DNA from: G963677325 sp963810555
GTDB lineage: Bacteria > Bacteroidota > Bacteroidia > Bacteroidales > Prolixibacteraceae
Reading direction: 5' to 3'
NCBI GenBank assembly: GCA_963810555.1
Contig: CAWENX010000009.1
Span: forward strand, 558,001-622,000
Length of the DNA stretch: 64,000 nucleotides
The position numbers and the translations under genes were made by a program. The notes below the pieces were generated by a model. The model made no database searches. It was not told where the DNA came from and worked only from the letters and a program-made list of their open reading frames with translations. Shown here piece after piece: positions 35,288 to 44,363 of this stretch; positions within the stretch are counted from its first letter, which is position 1, and each line of letters begins with the position of its first letter.

Positions 35288-37078
35288 TTACAGAGCTTCA
35301 ATTATGACCGATTTTAGATCAATGGCCTGATTGCCGGGAATTTGTATTGCTTTTAGTTTTAGCGGATAAATTCCTTGATCAAGGCTTAACCTTCCAGCCT
35401 CAGCAATTCTCCATTCGGCATTACTGTTTGAAGAAGGGATACGGTTTTCTTTGGCTTCAAGTATTTTAATTTCCTGCGGCTCCGTGATCATCTTTCTTAT
35501 TTTTTGTCCTCCTATTGATATTTCGATGACAGAACCAAGATTCTTATCCGGACATTCATATTTCAATGATATTTTATAGTCGCCCTTTTTAACCACTTTT
35601 ACCTCCCAATTGACACTGTCTTCTGTTTTTTCCCAGTTTGTAATCCAGTCATGATTCCAGCCTGCTTTGTAACGGAAAGCCAGACCTCCCGACAGCATAG
35701 CCTCATGGGCCGACAATTCTGCAACCGGTGCAGTATCATATCCGATCTGAATGGGCTGGAAATTTATCGCGGCATGCGAGGCTTTCCCAAACCATTGTTT
35801 GTATGCTTCACTCATTTCCTTCACGATTTCAGGTTCACTATCCGCGATATTATTTTTTTGCTGCGGGTCTTCAACCATATCGTAGAGCATGTAATCCTTT
35901 TTGGGTCTGAAGACCAGGCGATACCTTGAAGTCCGCACAGCGCCTGCATAATTTAGCACATCACGGCTAAGGTCCTGGTAGGTAAAGAGCTTTCTGTCAG
36001 GCCAATTGATTTTCTCTCCCTTCATCAGGGGAACAAGACTTCTCCCATCCAGGGCAAGCGAATCGGGTATTTTAACATGGCATAGCTCCATCAGGGTAGG
36101 AAATATATCGATGTGCGCAGAAATCTCTTTAACAACCCGATGCTCTTTAAATACTCCTGGATACCTGATAAATAAAGGAACCCTGCTGCCGCCTTCATCA
36201 ACGCTGGCTTTAATACCTTTCATTCCTCCGTTGTAACGAACTCCGTTGGGTCCGTTATCCGTAAGATATAACAATATCGTGTTTTCCCGCAGTCCGAGTG
36301 AATCGATTAAATTGGTCAATCGTCCGACATTCTCATCGATATTTTCGCACATTCCATAAACGGCTGAGGTCTTATCATCAAATCCTTTTTCTTTATACCT
36401 GTCAAAGTACCGGTCGGGAACCTGAAAAGGCCCGTGTGGAGCATTGTAAGGGATATAGCAGAAAAAAGGATGGTCCTTATTATTTCTGATAAAGTCAGAG
36501 GCGACATCCGTAAGAATATCTGTAATATACCCCCTGCATTGTACTTCTTTACCATCGTGCTCCAGCCGGGGATCAAAATATCGGTTTGTATGGCCTGCCT
36601 TGAATCCGAAAAACTCGTCAAAACCCTGCGCCCTGGGAGTATTAGGATACTGCTCTCCATTGTGCCATTTGCCGAAACAACCAGTTGTGTATCCTGAAGC
36701 CTTTAACATTTCAGCAATGGTAACCTCATTTTCCTTCAGGACGACATTCCTGCCTGTAACCCAGGATACCCCTGTGCGAAGGTGATCTCTGCCGGTAAGC
36801 AGGCTGGCACGGGTAGGTGCGCTGACCGGGCTGACAAAAAATCGGTCAAAACTTATGCCCTGACGAGCTAACTGGTCAACGACGGGAGTTTGTATTGCTT
36901 GATTTCCATTTATGCCTAGGTCTCCCCATCCCTGATCATCGGTGAGGATTAAAACAACGTTGGGGTGATCCGCCGTTTTATGGATCGCACGATCGGTATT
37001 ACCGCCGCATCCCATTAACAAAAGCGAGATTCCGCTCAGAACAGATCTCTCAAAATACAAAGGTTTCATTCTGTTCAT
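35288..37078 (-). CDS. Arylsulfatase-like sulfatase lipoprotein with C-terminal beta-sandwich
   Basis: 596-residue sulfatase with a lipoprotein signal (SGISLLLMGCGGN). Conserved motifs are VVLILTDDQGWGDLGINGN and the active site FVSPVSAPTRASLLTGRDHL, where a serine at residue 86 (SAPTR) would be converted to formylglycine. TGCFGKWHNG and ILLYLTDNGPNGVRYNGGM complete the site. The sequence FFVSPVSAPTRASLLTGRD is typical of arylsulfatase A/B-like members. After residue about 480 an extra domain of about 115 residues (GDYKISLKYECPDKNLGSVI) looks like a carbohydrate-binding beta-sandwich. Like the neighbouring sulfatase it uses Ser rather than Cys. It is convergent with that gene. Confidence 0.88.
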   Translation of the reverse strand: MNRMKPLYFERSVLSGISLLLMGCGGNTDRAIHKTADHPNVVLILTDDQGWGDLGINGNQAIQTPVVDQLARQGISFDRFFVSPVSAPTRASLLTGRDHLRTGVSWVTGRNVVLKENEVTIAEMLKASGYTTGCFGKWHNGEQYPNTPRAQGFDEFFGFKAGHTNRYFDPRLEHDGKEVQCRGYITDILTDVASDFIRNNKDHPFFCYIPYNAPHGPFQVPDRYFDRYKEKGFDDKTSAVYGMCENIDENVGRLTNLIDSLGLRENTILLYLTDNGPNGVRYNGGMKGIKASVDEGGSRVPLFIRYPGVFKEHRVVKEISAHIDIFPTLMELCHVKIPDSLALDGRSLVPLMKGEKINWPDRKLFTYQDLSRDVLNYAGAVRTSRYRLVFRPKKDYMLYDMVEDPQQKNNIADSEPEIVKEMSEAYKQWFGKASHAAINFQPIQIGYDTAPVAELSAHEAMLSGGLAFRYKAGWNHDWITNWEKTEDSVNWEVKVVKKGDYKISLKYECPDKNLGSVIEISIGGQKIRKMITEPQEIKILEAKENRIPSSNSNAEWRIAEAGRLSLDQGIYPLKLKAIQIPGNQAIDLKSVIIEAL

Positions 37079-37452
37079 TTTTTATCTCCTACTAACTAAA
37101 GAAGTTTCTGAGATTGTTTTTTAAACACAGGTAATCCTATTGTAGTATCAGTTACAATATTACTCTTTTTTTGTTAAAATCAGCCTGTTGATTTAAATAC
37201 GGCACCAAAGTATTATAAGGGCAAAAAATTGTGCCATTGATAGACAGAAACCTCAGGATATGTTTTCCGGGAGAACAAGTAACCTGAAATATATAATTTT
37301 ATATACCTGCTAAGATATTTCCTCCTGTTGCCGGAAAATTGTGATCATTTTGAGGCTTATTTATATTTATTGGAAGAAGACCATAACAGAAACCAAATTT
37401 AGGTAATGCCAAACTTAATCACCGCTTTGTCGTAAAAATCTAAGCGTTAACG
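37079..37452. other. Gene-free spacer, 374 bp
   Basis: Upstream of both the sulfatase (minus) and the methyltransferase (plus) genes, so it should hold two divergent promoters. I see no clear TTTG/TAnnTTTG pair, no repeat array and no coding frame. Confidence 0.4.
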
Positions 37453-38079
37453 ATGAATATACTATTTATAAGTAAGAATATGAGCGGCAGAAGATTTTAT
37501 GACTGGGGTGATTTATACAAAACTACCCGAATTACTGAAATGCCCTGGTATACTCCCGGTCTGGACGAGGATCTGCAGGATGCCCTTGATAAACTGGATT
37601 TAAAAGCAGGGACTTTTCTTGATCTGGGCACCGGACCGGCAACCCAGGCCAATAAGCTGAAAGAAAGAGGATTTGAAGTTACGGGAACCGATATTTCCGA
37701 AGAAGCAGTAAGGTTGGCAATTAAAGCATATCCCCAGATTGAATTTCTGCAGGATGATATACTTCATACTAACCTGACCGGGAAATTCGATTTTATTTTA
37801 GACAGGGGTTGTTTTCATGTCATCGATGTGAACAAAAGAAAGATATATGCTGAAAATGTTTTCAATTTACTCAATGATTCAGGCCGGTTGTTTTTAAAAT
37901 GTTTCAGCAATAAAATGCCTGACTGGGGTTACTGGCCTCACCATATATCCGAAAAAATCATTAAAAATACTTTTGGAAAACTATTTATTATTGATGAAAT
38001 TAAAGATACAGAATTTAAAAATAATAGGAATTCCAATCCCCCAAAAGCTTTATTTGTAACAATGAAAAAACTGCAATGA
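37453..38079 (+). CDS. Class I SAM-dependent methyltransferase
   Basis: 208-residue methyltransferase. The SAM-binding motif I is TFLDLGTGPATQANKLKERG, followed by FEVTGTDISEEAVRLAIKAY, then DFILDRGCFHVIDVNKRKIY. The sequence YDWGDLYKTTRITEMPWYTP resembles the small methyltransferase group related to thiopurine/tellurite-type enzymes, where an N-terminal W-x-x-x-Y-x-x... precedes motif I. The first ten residues may not be translated, since ATG 37480 (MSGRRFYDWGDLY) gives a neater N terminus. Substrate is unknown. It stands alone, not obviously part of an operon. Confidence 0.75.
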   Translation: MNILFISKNMSGRRFYDWGDLYKTTRITEMPWYTPGLDEDLQDALDKLDLKAGTFLDLGTGPATQANKLKERGFEVTGTDISEEAVRLAIKAYPQIEFLQDDILHTNLTGKFDFILDRGCFHVIDVNKRKIYAENVFNLLNDSGRLFLKCFSNKMPDWGYWPHHISEKIIKNTFGKLFIIDEIKDTEFKNNRNSNPPKALFVTMKKLQ

Positions 38080-38279
38080 GCAGTAAATTCCTGGCCTGAT
38101 AATATTTGCACACTTCATCCCTTAACTACCAACCATTGATTCATCCCGTACTTTTTGGAAGAAAAATAACACCAGGGTTAAAAAATTAAGATGGCAGTCA
38201 AAGACTCACATCTAAATCTTCATCTGCTTTATGTATTCACCTGATATCCTAAAAAAGAGGGTAAGGAATCAGGATCAGA

Positions 38280-38447
38280 TCACTTATACTTTCTGTTTAC
38301 GGGTTGGTGCCGCTCTTCATACAGCCTTTTTGCCTCGTCAGGATCTGCATCTTTATCAATAAATATTGTCGTCCTGGCGTTGATAACTACTGCCTGAAGC
38401 TTTCTCAGATCAGGCGATTCAAAACTGGTCATTTTTTTGTCGTGCAT
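38280..38447 (-). CDS. Small 55-residue uncharacterised protein
   Basis: A short minus-strand frame with ATG at 38445-38447 and TGA at 38280-38282. It reads MHDKKMTSFESPDLRKLQAV, VINARTTIFIDKDADPDEAK, RLYEERHQPVNRKYK. The DLRKLQ-V-I-x-x-R-T-x-I-x-I-x-x-D-A-D-P-x-x-A-x-x-x-Y pattern looks like a conserved small Bacteroidota family rather than chance, because it is charged, has no low complexity and uses ordinary codons. I cannot assign a function. ATG at codon 6 is an alternative start. Confidence 0.55.
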   Translation of the reverse strand: MHDKKMTSFESPDLRKLQAVVINARTTIFIDKDADPDEAKRLYEERHQPVNRKYK

Positions 38448-39032
38448 ATATTATTTCCTTTCCGATAATGGATTTAAGAATCATAATCTTATACATTGAA
38501 GAATTGAATCCATTACCTTAAATTAACAAATTTTGTAAGATACAAATTTTTTCCCCTCCATTTGGAATTTTCCACAGAAATATTCATTTCAGAATCATGT
38601 TTAAATTCATTTTCTTTAAATGGCTGCGTTTAAAATAGCATGAAAATAAATCCTGATAATCATAATCAAAGAAGCATCTTTTCCTATACCGTGATAATGA
38701 ATGAAAGATTTTTGAATGGAAGATCGGTAAGGCCAGTTAAAAATTGAAAAATAGAAGTTGTATGATTAAAGAATATTTTCATTCCTTATTTTCACAATAC
38801 TTACAAAAAAACGCGTATATCATTGATAGTGCAGGTGGAAAAGATCTGCAACCTGTTGTCTGCGTATTCGTATGAAGATTTTCAATAATTGATTCAGAAT
38901 TTTTCCATTATATCATCTGTCAGGATTTGAACTGTGCAGGGAACACTAAATTTTAGTCACTTTCTTTTAAAGGAGTGATGATATCGGAAGTTCTATAAGA
39001 CACTGTAAGTAAAATAGTTCTTCATTTTGCTG
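38448..39032. other. AT-rich gene-free region before the tRNA
   Basis: No coding frame longer than a few dozen codons with plausible composition, no repeat array and no hairpin terminator that I recognise. Confidence 0.4.
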
Positions 39033-39107
39033 TGGGACGTACTGGATTCGAACCAGTGACTTCTTACCTGTGAAGCAAGCGCTCTGAACCAACTGAGCTA
39101 ACGTCCC
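39033..39107 (-). tRNA. tRNA-Val (CAC)
   Basis: On the minus strand the full cloverleaf is present: acceptor GGGACGT with ACGTCCC, D arm GCTC/GAGC, anticodon stem CTTGC/GTAAG with loop TTCACAG, T arm ACTGG-TTCGAAT-CCAGT. The anticodon is CAC, reading GUG (Val). The discriminator is A; a 3' CCA is not encoded (the DNA continues CA). Length is 75 nt. Confidence 0.93.
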
Positions 39108-39203
39108 ATAAAACAAAAATAAATAAAATACTCCGCTTATTCATCCAGATTCATATTTTATAACAGAATTATTACCGTTAATGGATAAGGTTTTCAATTA
39201 AAT

Positions 39204-40196
39204 CTATTTGAGTTCTCCCGTCGTAACGGAAATGATCTGTTTATACCCACCTCTCAGCACCCCCAACTCAATGGTCTTACCGATCACATCTTCCGTAAGG
39301 TATTTATGAAGATTATCCACCGTTTCCACAGGTTTTCCTTCAAATTCCACTATAATGTCGGCTACCCTTAACTGACTGTTATCTATTCCTGATAAAGATA
39401 AAATCTCGATCACATAAACGCCGGTCTCTGTTTTCAACTGGTTTGCGCCGATCATCCTGTGGCTCAGGTTAACCACCTGTGCAGCCACTCCCACTTGTGC
39501 CCGCCTCACTTTCCCGTTGATGATCAACTTGCCTGCAATATAAGCTGCAAGGTTTGACGCCACTGCAAAACACAATCCCTGTGCAGCTGAAACCATTGCG
39601 GTATTCACACCGATCACCTTTCCTTCTGAATTCATTAGCGGGCCGCCACTGCTGCCTGGATTCATTGCCGCATCCGTCTGGATAATATCATCAATAAGTC
39701 TGCCATTGACAGCACGTAATGTTCTCCCCGTAGCACTTACCACACCGGCAGTCACGGTATGCTGCAAACCAAGCGGATTCCCAATGGCAATGGCAATCTG
39801 TCCCACTTCAAGCAGGTCAGAATTGGCAAATTGTAAAGGCTTCAGGTCACCATCATAAACCTTTATTACAGCAATGTCAGTGGATGGATCAGCCCCGACC
39901 AGGATGGCATCCTCTTCCCTACCCCCGTTAAAGGCAACCTTAATGGAAGACGCATCTTCAATGACATGATTGTTAGTTACGATAAATCCATCCGATGAGA
40001 TGGCAAATCCCGAACCTGACGCTGGTTGTTCAACGATCTGCTGTGTCCTGGGATGAGGGATTTTCTTCATCACTCTTATATGCACCACCCCCTGTGAAGC
40101 GCTTTTTACCACGCCGCTGACCGTAGCCGAATAGGCATCAAGCAGTTGCTGATCAGAGGCAGCTAAAAAATTAATATCTAAATTTGTTTGTCTCAT
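39204..40196 (-). CDS. HtrA/DegP-like serine protease with one PDZ domain (no signal peptide)
   Basis: 330-residue trypsin-like protease of the S1C type. The catalytic triad is His77 in GFIVTNNHVIEDA, Asp107 in GADPSTDIAVIKV and Ser183 in MNPGSSGGPLMNSEG. GNPLGLQHTVTAGVVSATGR is the family loop. A single PDZ domain follows (TGVYVIEILSLSGIDNSQLR, DIIVEFEGKPVETVDNL). The N terminus (MRQTNLDINFLAASDQQLLD) has no signal peptide or membrane helix, unlike DegP/DegQ, so it may be cytoplasmic or the start may be misread. Substrate is unknown. It lies downstream of the tRNA on the complementary strand. Confidence 0.88.
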   Translation of the reverse strand: MRQTNLDINFLAASDQQLLDAYSATVSGVVKSASQGVVHIRVMKKIPHPRTQQIVEQPASGSGFAISSDGFIVTNNHVIEDASSIKVAFNGGREEDAILVGADPSTDIAVIKVYDGDLKPLQFANSDLLEVGQIAIAIGNPLGLQHTVTAGVVSATGRTLRAVNGRLIDDIIQTDAAMNPGSSGGPLMNSEGKVIGVNTAMVSAAQGLCFAVASNLAAYIAGKLIINGKVRRAQVGVAAQVVNLSHRMIGANQLKTETGVYVIEILSLSGIDNSQLRVADIIVEFEGKPVETVDNLHKYLTEDVIGKTIELGVLRGGYKQIISVTTGELK

Positions 40197-40344
40197 CCTC
40201 TTAATAACTCAAAAAATGAGCCATTCCGGTAATCAGGAAATATTGGCAGTCCGGCATCCGTCCAATGGCAAAAATGTACCGTTTTATATTGCGGGGATTT
40301 TTAAAAATATTTAAAGGGAGGAGTACTATTTGTTTGTATTGAGA

Positions 40345-40480
40345 AAAATAAAAGAGGCGAAAAAGATCCGCCCCTTTTACTTCAACATTTTAAAACCTAA
40401 AACCTAATTTTTAGTATACCGCTAAGAAAATGTTTTACCCTACCGGGTTCAGCAATTTTAACATTACTATTTTTTTAAAG
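40345..40480 (-). ncRNA. Copy 1 of a repeated ~136-bp element ending in a hairpin
   Basis: Aligns over its length with 41597-41733. Read on the minus strand it runs through CCCGGTAGGGTAAAACATTT, CGGTATACTAAAA and AAAATGTTGAAG to AAGGGGCG-ATCTTTTT-CGCCTCTT and T-rich DNA. The hairpin is perfect as minus-strand RNA with a G-U pair, but has an A-C mismatch on the plus strand. This suggests a transcribed minus-strand element or terminator. No conserved reading frame is shared by the copies. RNA status is inference. Confidence 0.45.
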
Positions 40481-40525
40481 AATTAGTGGATATCAACTTG
40501 CTGCATGCTCTTTAATTTATAACTA

Positions 40526-40554
40526 TTTGTTAAATCGGCTTTGACTTATTTTTG
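40526..40554 (+). promoter_or_regulatory. Candidate promoter for the LamG-like gene
   Basis: TTTG (40526-40529) and TATTTTTG (40547-40554) are 17 bp apart, slightly shorter than the usual 19-21. Both lie within or next to an inverted repeat AAATCGG ... CCGATTT (about 40532-40565). Confidence 0.35.
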
Positions 40555-40735
40555 CTAACCGATTTAAAACAAAAGCAGAAGAACATGATAATTCTTAATT
40601 TTCAAACCGGAAAGGGTAAGCAATGGTTTTCAAAGTTAATCCGATCAATTTGATTCAAATGGGAAAGGAAAATTCAATTTTTACATAAATTTGTGCCTGA
40701 GAGCATATCACTTCCTGATTTTTAAAATCTTTAAT

Positions 40736-41497
40736 ATGAACCTGCAATCTGACAAACCGACATTTTTTAAATTCCTTTTAGGATTCTGCCTGTTGATCGG
40801 GCTAATTTTCTTTCTATCCTTTTGTTACGGTGCTCAACCCGACAACCCGTATTCTGAAGTATGGGAGTTAAATTCATTGAAAAAAATAGGAGGGCATCCG
40901 GTACGGGTGTTCGGTCATCCCAAAATTGTGAATACCGAAATTGGGAAAGCTATCCGGTTTAATGGCATCGATGACCGGCTGCTGGTGGATAATAATCCTC
41001 TCGGCGATGCCAAAGAATTTACGATAGAAGTCATATTTAAACCTGATTCTGCTTATAATATCAGCAGGCAGCCCCGTTTTATCCACTTCCAGGAGCTCGC
41101 CGATACATTGTCCGGATGGGACGCCGCCAGGAGAATCACCATGGAACTTAGGCTGACTCCCGAAAATAAATGATACCTGGACGGATTTCTGCTCACGGAT
41201 GCAGCACAAAAGACTCTTACCAATAAAAATCTGACCCACCCGACCAATCAATGGATTCATGCAGCAGTGACTTATAGGGACAATACTTTTAAAACCTGGG
41301 TGAATGGGATCGAAGAAACCAGCGGGAATGTCATTTTCACGAAACAAATATTAAACCAGGTGGGTAATGTGTCAATCGGCGGAAGAATGAACCGGCTTTA
41401 TTATTACTGCGGTCTGATCAAAGAACTGAAAATTACCCGAAAGGCATTATTGCCTGATCAATTTATTAAAATCATTAATAAAAACAAATCTTATTAA
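40736..41497 (+). pseudogene. LamG/concanavalin-A-like secreted protein with an in-frame stop
   Basis: Two ORFs in one frame, separated by a TGA at 41171-41173. The first has a signal segment (FFKFLLGFCLLIGLIFFLSF) and SEVWELNSLKKIGGHPVRVF, GKAIRFNGIDDRLLVDNNPL and FTIEVIFKPDSAYN, a LamG/concanavalin A-like start. After the stop the frame continues YLDGFLLTDAAQKTLTNKNL, QWIHAAVTYRDNTFKTWVNG and VSIGGRMNRLYYYCGLIKEL, the remaining strands. A tryptophan codon TGG mutated to TGA would read NKWYLDGFLL, consistent with the fold. Unlike the indel-type breaks elsewhere, this is a substitution. ATG 40736 is chosen as start because it begins the signal peptide. Confidence 0.65.
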
Positions 41498-41596
41498 TGT
41501 TGAAGCTGAACTTTCAAGGTAGGTAAGCTGGAAATAAAAACGCCACAAGACGGCATTATCGTTTATAAGGGGATAGTAAATGCTTTATATGCGGAT

Positions 41597-41733
41597 AAAA
41601 TAAAAGTGGCAGGAAAAACCTACCACCTTTTGTTCCAACATTTTAATCTTAATCCTACTTGCTATTATACCGAATTGAAAACGTTTTTCCCTACCAGCTT
41701 TAGTAAATATTAACAATAACTATTTTTCAAAGG
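41597..41733 (-). ncRNA. Copy 2 of the repeated ~136-bp element ending in a hairpin
   Basis: Minus-strand sequence corresponds to copy 1 (40345-40480) over about 136 bp with few gaps; shared blocks are GGTAGGG-AAAAC, CGGTATA and AAAATGTTG. The hairpin AAAAGG-TGG-T-AGG / CCT-GCCACTTTT is closed as minus-strand RNA with a one-base bulge and a U-G pair. It lies just downstream of the Gfo/Idh gene's stop on the same strand, so it could be that gene's terminator. Confidence 0.45.
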
Positions 41734-41875
41734 ATTTTTAACTTTTACCACCGTTTCCTGTGAATAAGCATATGATAAAACTTAGAAAATGGCAATAAAG
41801 GCAAATAATAATTTAATAATATGAAGCCAATGATCAATTAATGAGGTAAAGCTATCTGATTCTTAGTGGATTTCT

Positions 41876-42914
41876 TTATTTAAACCGGTATATCTTCTTT
41901 TTCTTTGCCGATTTATAAATAGCAAGTACTATTTCAACTGATTTTCGTGCTTCTCTTCCGTCAATCTCAAAAGGTTCATTATTCTCAATGGCCTTAATAA
42001 AGGCGGCAATATTACGGGCATGTGGTTCAAACTGTATGGCGGCAGGATCGGAGACCCCTCCCCCGCCCTCGATCTCTCCGTATTTCTTCAGGATCTCCTT
42101 GTCCTCTTAATGTCTCATCAGCAAACTGCCACACTTTAAAGCTGTTCTCAACCTGGATGACAGTACCTTTTGATCCGGTTATTTCAAGCCGCCTGAACTG
42201 CCCCGGCCATGATGCCGTAGTGCCGTATATTACCCCAAGGGCCTTATTTTTAAATTTAAGTACTGCTGCAGCCGTATCTTCCGCTTCAATATCATGAACC
42301 AAAGTAGATGAATAGGCCTGCAGTGATTTAACCGGCCCGATAAGATATTGCAGCATATCAATCATATGGATCGACTGGTTCATCATAGCCCCTCCGCCGT
42401 CCATATCCAGCGTGCCGTGCCAACTGCCTGTATAATAGGATTCATTTCGCCACCAGGGAACATATACTGCAGCATAGGTAAGTTTTCCGAAGCGTCTTTT
42501 ATCTATGGCTTCTTTAAGGACTTTGACCGATTCATTGTAACGGAAATTGAATATACCTCCCAGCTGCGTTCCTGCTTTGTCATGTGCTTCAATCATTTTG
42601 TCAATCCGCTTGAGTGTAATCTCAAGGGGCTTCTCACAAATAACATGCTTCCCGTGTTTAGCCGCCTCAACGGCAGGTTCGAGATGAAAACCGCTGGCCG
42701 TAGCTATGGCAATTATTTCAATACGGGGATCCGCGATCATCTTTTTATAATCATCATAAGGCTCACACCCGTATTTAACTGCCAGTTTCTTTGCCTTATC
42801 GATTGATCTTCCGGATATCCCACCAAGTCTTGCATTTTCAAGCGAAAGAATCGCCCTGGCATGAAAATCGGCAATAAGTCCTGTGCCGACTATCCCAAAA
42901 TTCCAGATTTTCAT
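41876..42914 (-). CDS. Gfo/Idh/MocA family oxidoreductase, one frameshift
   Basis: NAD(P)-dependent sugar oxidoreductase family, about 345 residues. The N-terminal dinucleotide motif is GIVGTGLIADFHARAILSLE, the EKP motif is in HVICEKPLEITLKRIDKMIE, and the lysine-histidine region is present in YYTGSWHGTLDMDGGGAMMN with QSIHMIDMLQYLIGP. The ORF from 42914 runs to 42027 but its last residues (RRDRGRGRGLRSCRHTV) are out of frame. Removing one A near 42107 (minus strand GACATTAAGAGGAC) continues as DKEILKKYGEIEGGGGVSDP and ends AIYKSAKKKKIYRFK at a TAA at 41876-41878. A single-base consensus error is the simplest cause. Confidence 0.82.
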
Positions 42915-43156
42915 AGGAAATTAATTAAAGAATTAAAGAATAAAGACTAATTGACAATTAAGAAATAAGACTTTGTGGACTTTGTGGATTTTACTTTGTG
43001 AAATCTTTGCGGTAAAAAAAAGATAATAACCACAAAGGAAACAAAGGAAGAAACACAAATGACGCAAAGTTTTCACTATTGCCTCTTGCCTGTTTCACTG
43101 ATTACTGATTACTTTTCACTCATAACTTTCATCACTCATCGTTCATCACTCATCAC
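42915..43156. repeat. Intergenic word arrays (7-bp and 9-bp phases)
   Basis: Heptads AATTAAA/AGAATAA run near 42917-42950. CTTTGTGGA words at a 9-bp step near 42971-42990 are answered by ACAAAGG words near 43030-43050 (opposite orientation). Heptads ATTACTG, ATTACTT, TTCACTC, ATAACTT, TCATCAC, TCATCGT, TCATCAC, TCATCAC run 43101-43156, up to the stop codon of the GH43-like gene. Confidence 0.6.
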
Positions 43157-44313
43157 TTTTTAAAATAACTTAGATCCCAGTGGTCCATCCATTTTATAGT
43201 AATACTCCGGATGGACCGGTCATTCAGGGAAGTCCCAACAACCTCAAAATTAATGGGCAGCCAAATATATCTTCCATCAATAGCATTATCCGGAGTCCAT
43301 CTGTCTCCCATATAAATAAAAGCATTCTTTTTACCCGCAACAGGAAGTACATATGTACTCTGTGAATGAAACGTTACATCTGCATCCTTACCAATACAAG
43401 GATTTCCCAATTCCTTCCATGGCCCCCAGATATGATCAGCAACAGCCGAGCGTGCTGCGTTTGGCGCCCATCCGGTGCAACCGGATCCGATAAAACAATA
43501 TTTGCCATAGATTTTAAATATTGCCGGAGCTTCCATAAATCTCCCCACAAAAGCCCTCCAATATTTACCTGTGTAAGATAGATAATCATCGGAAAGCTCA
43601 GAGATGTGAATTGTGCTGTTGGCTTCAGAAGAGAAAATATGGTAGGCTTTCCCATCCTCATCCTGGAAGATTGTCATATCCCTGGCGTCTTGTCCTCTTT
43701 GAAAATCCCGGCCCAGCACATTAACCGTATCTGCATTCCCCCAGAGAGATGCACCGGAGAATTTATAATCAAGCGTCTTTTGCGGTACAGGTTGTTTATG
43801 AATCGGTAATACATTTACCGGCCATTGTCCCTGGTTGGGACGGTAAGTACGCAGGAATTTGTAAGGGCCTGTCACCTGATCACCAACAGCCACTCCGCTC
43901 GCAGCATACCCATAGCTCCCGCTGGGCTTTTCATAATGAAACCACATGACAAACTTACCGGTCTTTTTGTTATAAATCACTTTCGGCCTCTCCATGATAC
44001 AACCCTTAACGATCTCGCTGTTGGGATCATCCTCCACCTTCAGGGCAATGCCTTCGTCCTTCCAGTTATAAAGGTCTTTGGATGAATAACAATGAATTCC
44101 GACATAAGCATTATTTCCCTTTTTGCCTTCAATTTTGTGCTCGCCGAACCAGTAATAGGTGTTGTTGTAATAAAGCATACCTCCGCCGTGGGCATTGATG
44201 TGCACGCCATTGTTATCGGGCCATATCTGACCGGGAGTGAACTGCGACAGTTCCTGGGAATAAACAGTAAGTGTACTGAAGGTTATAAGTATAGTAAGAG
44301 TCTTTCTGATCAT
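43153..44313 (-). CDS. GH43-like glycoside hydrolase, secreted
   Basis: 386-residue family-43-type five-bladed beta-propeller enzyme with signal peptide MIRKTLTILITFSTLTVYSQ. It begins with PGQIWPDNNGVHINAHGGGM, the D-N-x-G-x-H-I-N-A-H-G-G-G motif common in this subgroup, and contains YYWFGEHKIEGKKGNNAYVG, IHCYSSKDLYNWKDEG, IMERPKVIYNKKTGKFVMWF, ARDMTIFQDEDGKAYHIFSS and EAPAIFKIYGKYCFIGSGCT, giving the expected catalytic acid/base pattern. The subgroup includes exo-beta-1,3-galactanase-like members, but substrate cannot be assigned here. It lies next to a GH28-like gene, 50 bp apart on the same strand, suggesting a shared transcript. Confidence 0.82.
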   Translation of the reverse strand: MIRKTLTILITFSTLTVYSQELSQFTPGQIWPDNNGVHINAHGGGMLYYNNTYYWFGEHKIEGKKGNNAYVGIHCYSSKDLYNWKDEGIALKVEDDPNSEIVKGCIMERPKVIYNKKTGKFVMWFHYEKPSGSYGYAASGVAVGDQVTGPYKFLRTYRPNQGQWPVNVLPIHKQPVPQKTLDYKFSGASLWGNADTVNVLGRDFQRGQDARDMTIFQDEDGKAYHIFSSEANSTIHISELSDDYLSYTGKYWRAFVGRFMEAPAIFKIYGKYCFIGSGCTGWAPNAARSAVADHIWGPWKELGNPCIGKDADVTFHSQSTYVLPVAGKKNAFIYMGDRWTPDNAIDGRYIWLPINFEVVGTSLNDRSIRSITIKWMDHWDLSYFKK

Positions 44314-44363
44314 TGTGAAGGAATTAACTAATTTATGTTTTTATTTGATTTCAAATTTACATA

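Noticed and set aside
39033..39107. tRNA-His reading of the tRNA
   Set aside because: GTG is visible on the plus strand, but the cloverleaf folds on the minus strand with the anticodon CAC, giving tRNA-Val.
41171..41173. TGA recoding (selenocysteine or Trp) in the LamG-like gene
   Set aside because: No SECIS-like hairpin seen and TGA is used as stop elsewhere in the window, for example at the end of nearby genes; a nonsense mutation is simpler.
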